A stretch of 6,022 nucleotides of DNA, from positions 1 to 6,022 of the forward strand of contig DAOVUP010000113.1 of the NCBI GenBank assembly GCA_030632525.1, written 5' to 3'. The position numbers and the translations under genes were made by a program. Shown here piece by piece: positions 5,094 to 6,022 of this stretch. Positions within the stretch are counted from its first letter, which is position 1. Each line of letters starts with the position of its first letter. Source of the stretch: Desulfobacteraceae bacterium (GTDB taxonomy: Bacteria; Desulfobacterota; DSM-4660; Desulfatiglandales; Desulfatiglandaceae). The notes under the pieces are model-generated. The model ran no database searches. It saw only the letters and a list, made by a program, of their open reading frames with translations, and was not told the DNA's origin.

Positions 5094-6022
5094 ATGAAAA
5101 ATATCATTACGTCGCTTTTCTTTTGTCTGCTGGTCGGGTTTGCTTCCCTGACCTTGGCCGCCGAGCCGGTTATCATCGGGGTATATTTCCCAATGACCGG
5201 CCCTTCCGCGGTTTACGGGCAGATCGGGTATAAGGGGCTTCAATTGGCTCAAGAGGAGCGTCCCACCGTATTGGGCAGACCAGTCAAACTCATCATGACC
5301 GATAATAAGTCTGACAAGGTGGAAAGCGCAAACGCCGTCTCTCGCCTGATCCAGAAGGAAAAGGCCGATGCGATAATCGGCGGTCTCACCTCTTCCAATA
5401 CGCTCTCGGGTGGTCCGGTGGCTGAGAAGGCCAAGGTACCCATGCTTTCCCCGTGGGCAACCAATCCCTTGGTTACCCAGAACAAGAAATACATCTTCCG
5501 TGCGTGCTTTATCGATCCTTTTCAGGGATATGTGGGCGCCAAGTTTGCCCGCGAGGAGTTAAACGCCAAGACCGCTGCTGTCTTGATCGACATCACACAG
5601 GACTACTGCGTGGGTATCGCCAATTTCTTTATGAAGAACTTTAAGAAGATGGGCGGCGAGATTGTTTTCAAAATCTACTACAACACCGGTGATGTGGATT
5701 TCACCGCGCAGCTCGCCGGGATGATCGCCAAAAAGCCTGATGTGATTTACTGCCCGGGCTATTTTAAAGAGCTGGCTCTGATTGCTCGCCAGGCCCGGGA
5801 GCAGGGCCTGAAACAACCGATACTCTCGGGCGACGCGGCACAGGCCGACGAGCTGATCAAGATCGGCGGAGAGGCGGTGGAAGGGCTTTCCTTCACCACG
5901 CACTTTGACGAAGAGGGGGTTACGACCGACTCCGGCAAGAAATTCGTGGCAGCCTTTCGCAAGGCATACCCGGGCATTATCCCTGACTCGGTTTCCGCCC
6001 TCTCCTATGACACCTACAATAT
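5094..6022 (+). CDS. Branched-chain amino acid-type ABC transporter, periplasmic substrate-binding protein (partial, runs off the right edge)
   Basis: The visible 309 residues belong to the LivJ/LivK-type binding proteins (type 1 periplasmic fold), usually about 370-400 residues long. A signal peptide covers residues 1-22: K2 and a hydrophobic core, with likely cleavage in TLA-AEP, so the mature protein should be periplasmic; no lipobox cysteine is present. Family hallmarks follow: PMTGPSAVYGQIGYKG at 33-47, LGRPVKLIMTD near 60-70, IIGGLTSSNTL near 94-104, VPMLSPWATNP at 115-125 (ligand-contact region), FRACFIDPFQGYVG at 135-148, DFTAQL at 202-207 and the hinge-side GDAAQADEL at 246-254. These proteins bind branched-chain amino acids, amides, other small acids or aromatic compounds and pass them to LivHM/LivFG-type permease and ATPase subunits, expected beyond the right edge. 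The true substrate cannot be read from sequence. It probably forms the first gene of a transport operon with its own promoter. Confidence 0.95.
   Translation, partial: MKNIITSLFFCLLVGFASLTLAAEPVIIGVYFPMTGPSAVYGQIGYKGLQLAQEERPTVLGRPVKLIMTDNKSDKVESANAVSRLIQKEKADAIIGGLTSSNTLSGGPVAEKAKVPMLSPWATNPLVTQNKKYIFRACFIDPFQGYVGAKFAREELNAKTAAVLIDITQDYCVGIANFFMKNFKKMGGEIVFKIYYNTGDVDFTAQLAGMIAKKPDVIYCPGYFKELALIARQAREQGLKQPILSGDAAQADELIKIGGEAVEGLSFTTHFDEEGVTTDSGKKFVAAFRKAYPGIIPDSVSALSYDTYN

Noticed and set aside
5559..5903. Minus-strand open frames inside the substrate-binding protein gene
   Set aside because: The plus strand encodes family-conserved motifs throughout, so the antisense frames are by-products of its codon use.

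Overview
The window looks like a piece of chromosome from an anaerobic bacterium, most likely a sulfate-reducing or syntrophic member of the Desulfobacterota (former Deltaproteobacteria). The basis is the pair of HdrA-type iron-sulfur flavoproteins, one with a built-in GltD/NfnB-like NAD(P)H module. They sit next to an IclR regulator and a LivJ/LivK-type substrate-binding protein, and every gene has a bacterial Shine-Dalgarno sequence. The lineage is inferred from gene content; there is no rRNA or other marker.

Layout. On the minus strand, positions 3470 down to 1 carry a two-gene operon. The first gene encodes an 896-residue HdrA-like protein that starts at TTG and carries a GltD-like module inside its HdrA framework. 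Twelve bases later comes a second HdrA-like protein, with the classical HdrA N-terminal domain, which runs off the left edge. Positions 3471-3711 are a divergent control region with several TTGACA-type promoters and two clear palindromes. On the plus strand, 3712-4482 is an IclR-family regulator, followed by a 55-residue membrane peptide (4531-4698). Positions 4699-5093 contain no gene. They hold a degenerate GGAATTGA repeat tract able to fold into a hairpin, a 152-bp MITE-like element with perfect 19-bp terminal inverted repeats and a nested GC-rich palindrome, and a sigma70-like promoter. The plus-strand gene from 5094 to the right edge encodes the exported substrate-binding protein of a branched-chain amino acid-type ABC transporter (incomplete at its C-terminus).

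How the parts may work together (inference). The two HdrA-like proteins probably form the flavin core of a soluble electron-transfer or electron-bifurcating complex that exchanges electrons with NAD(P)H, ferredoxin and a third partner encoded beyond the left edge. The IclR protein probably controls the divergent operon: a 22-bp palindrome with GTTC/GAAC half-sites lies just downstream of a predicted start point of the hdr operon, where a bound repressor would block transcription. IclR regulators often respond to small organic acids or aromatic metabolites, so the cluster may serve oxidation of such a substrate, possibly one imported by the transporter. The window does not show which substrate.
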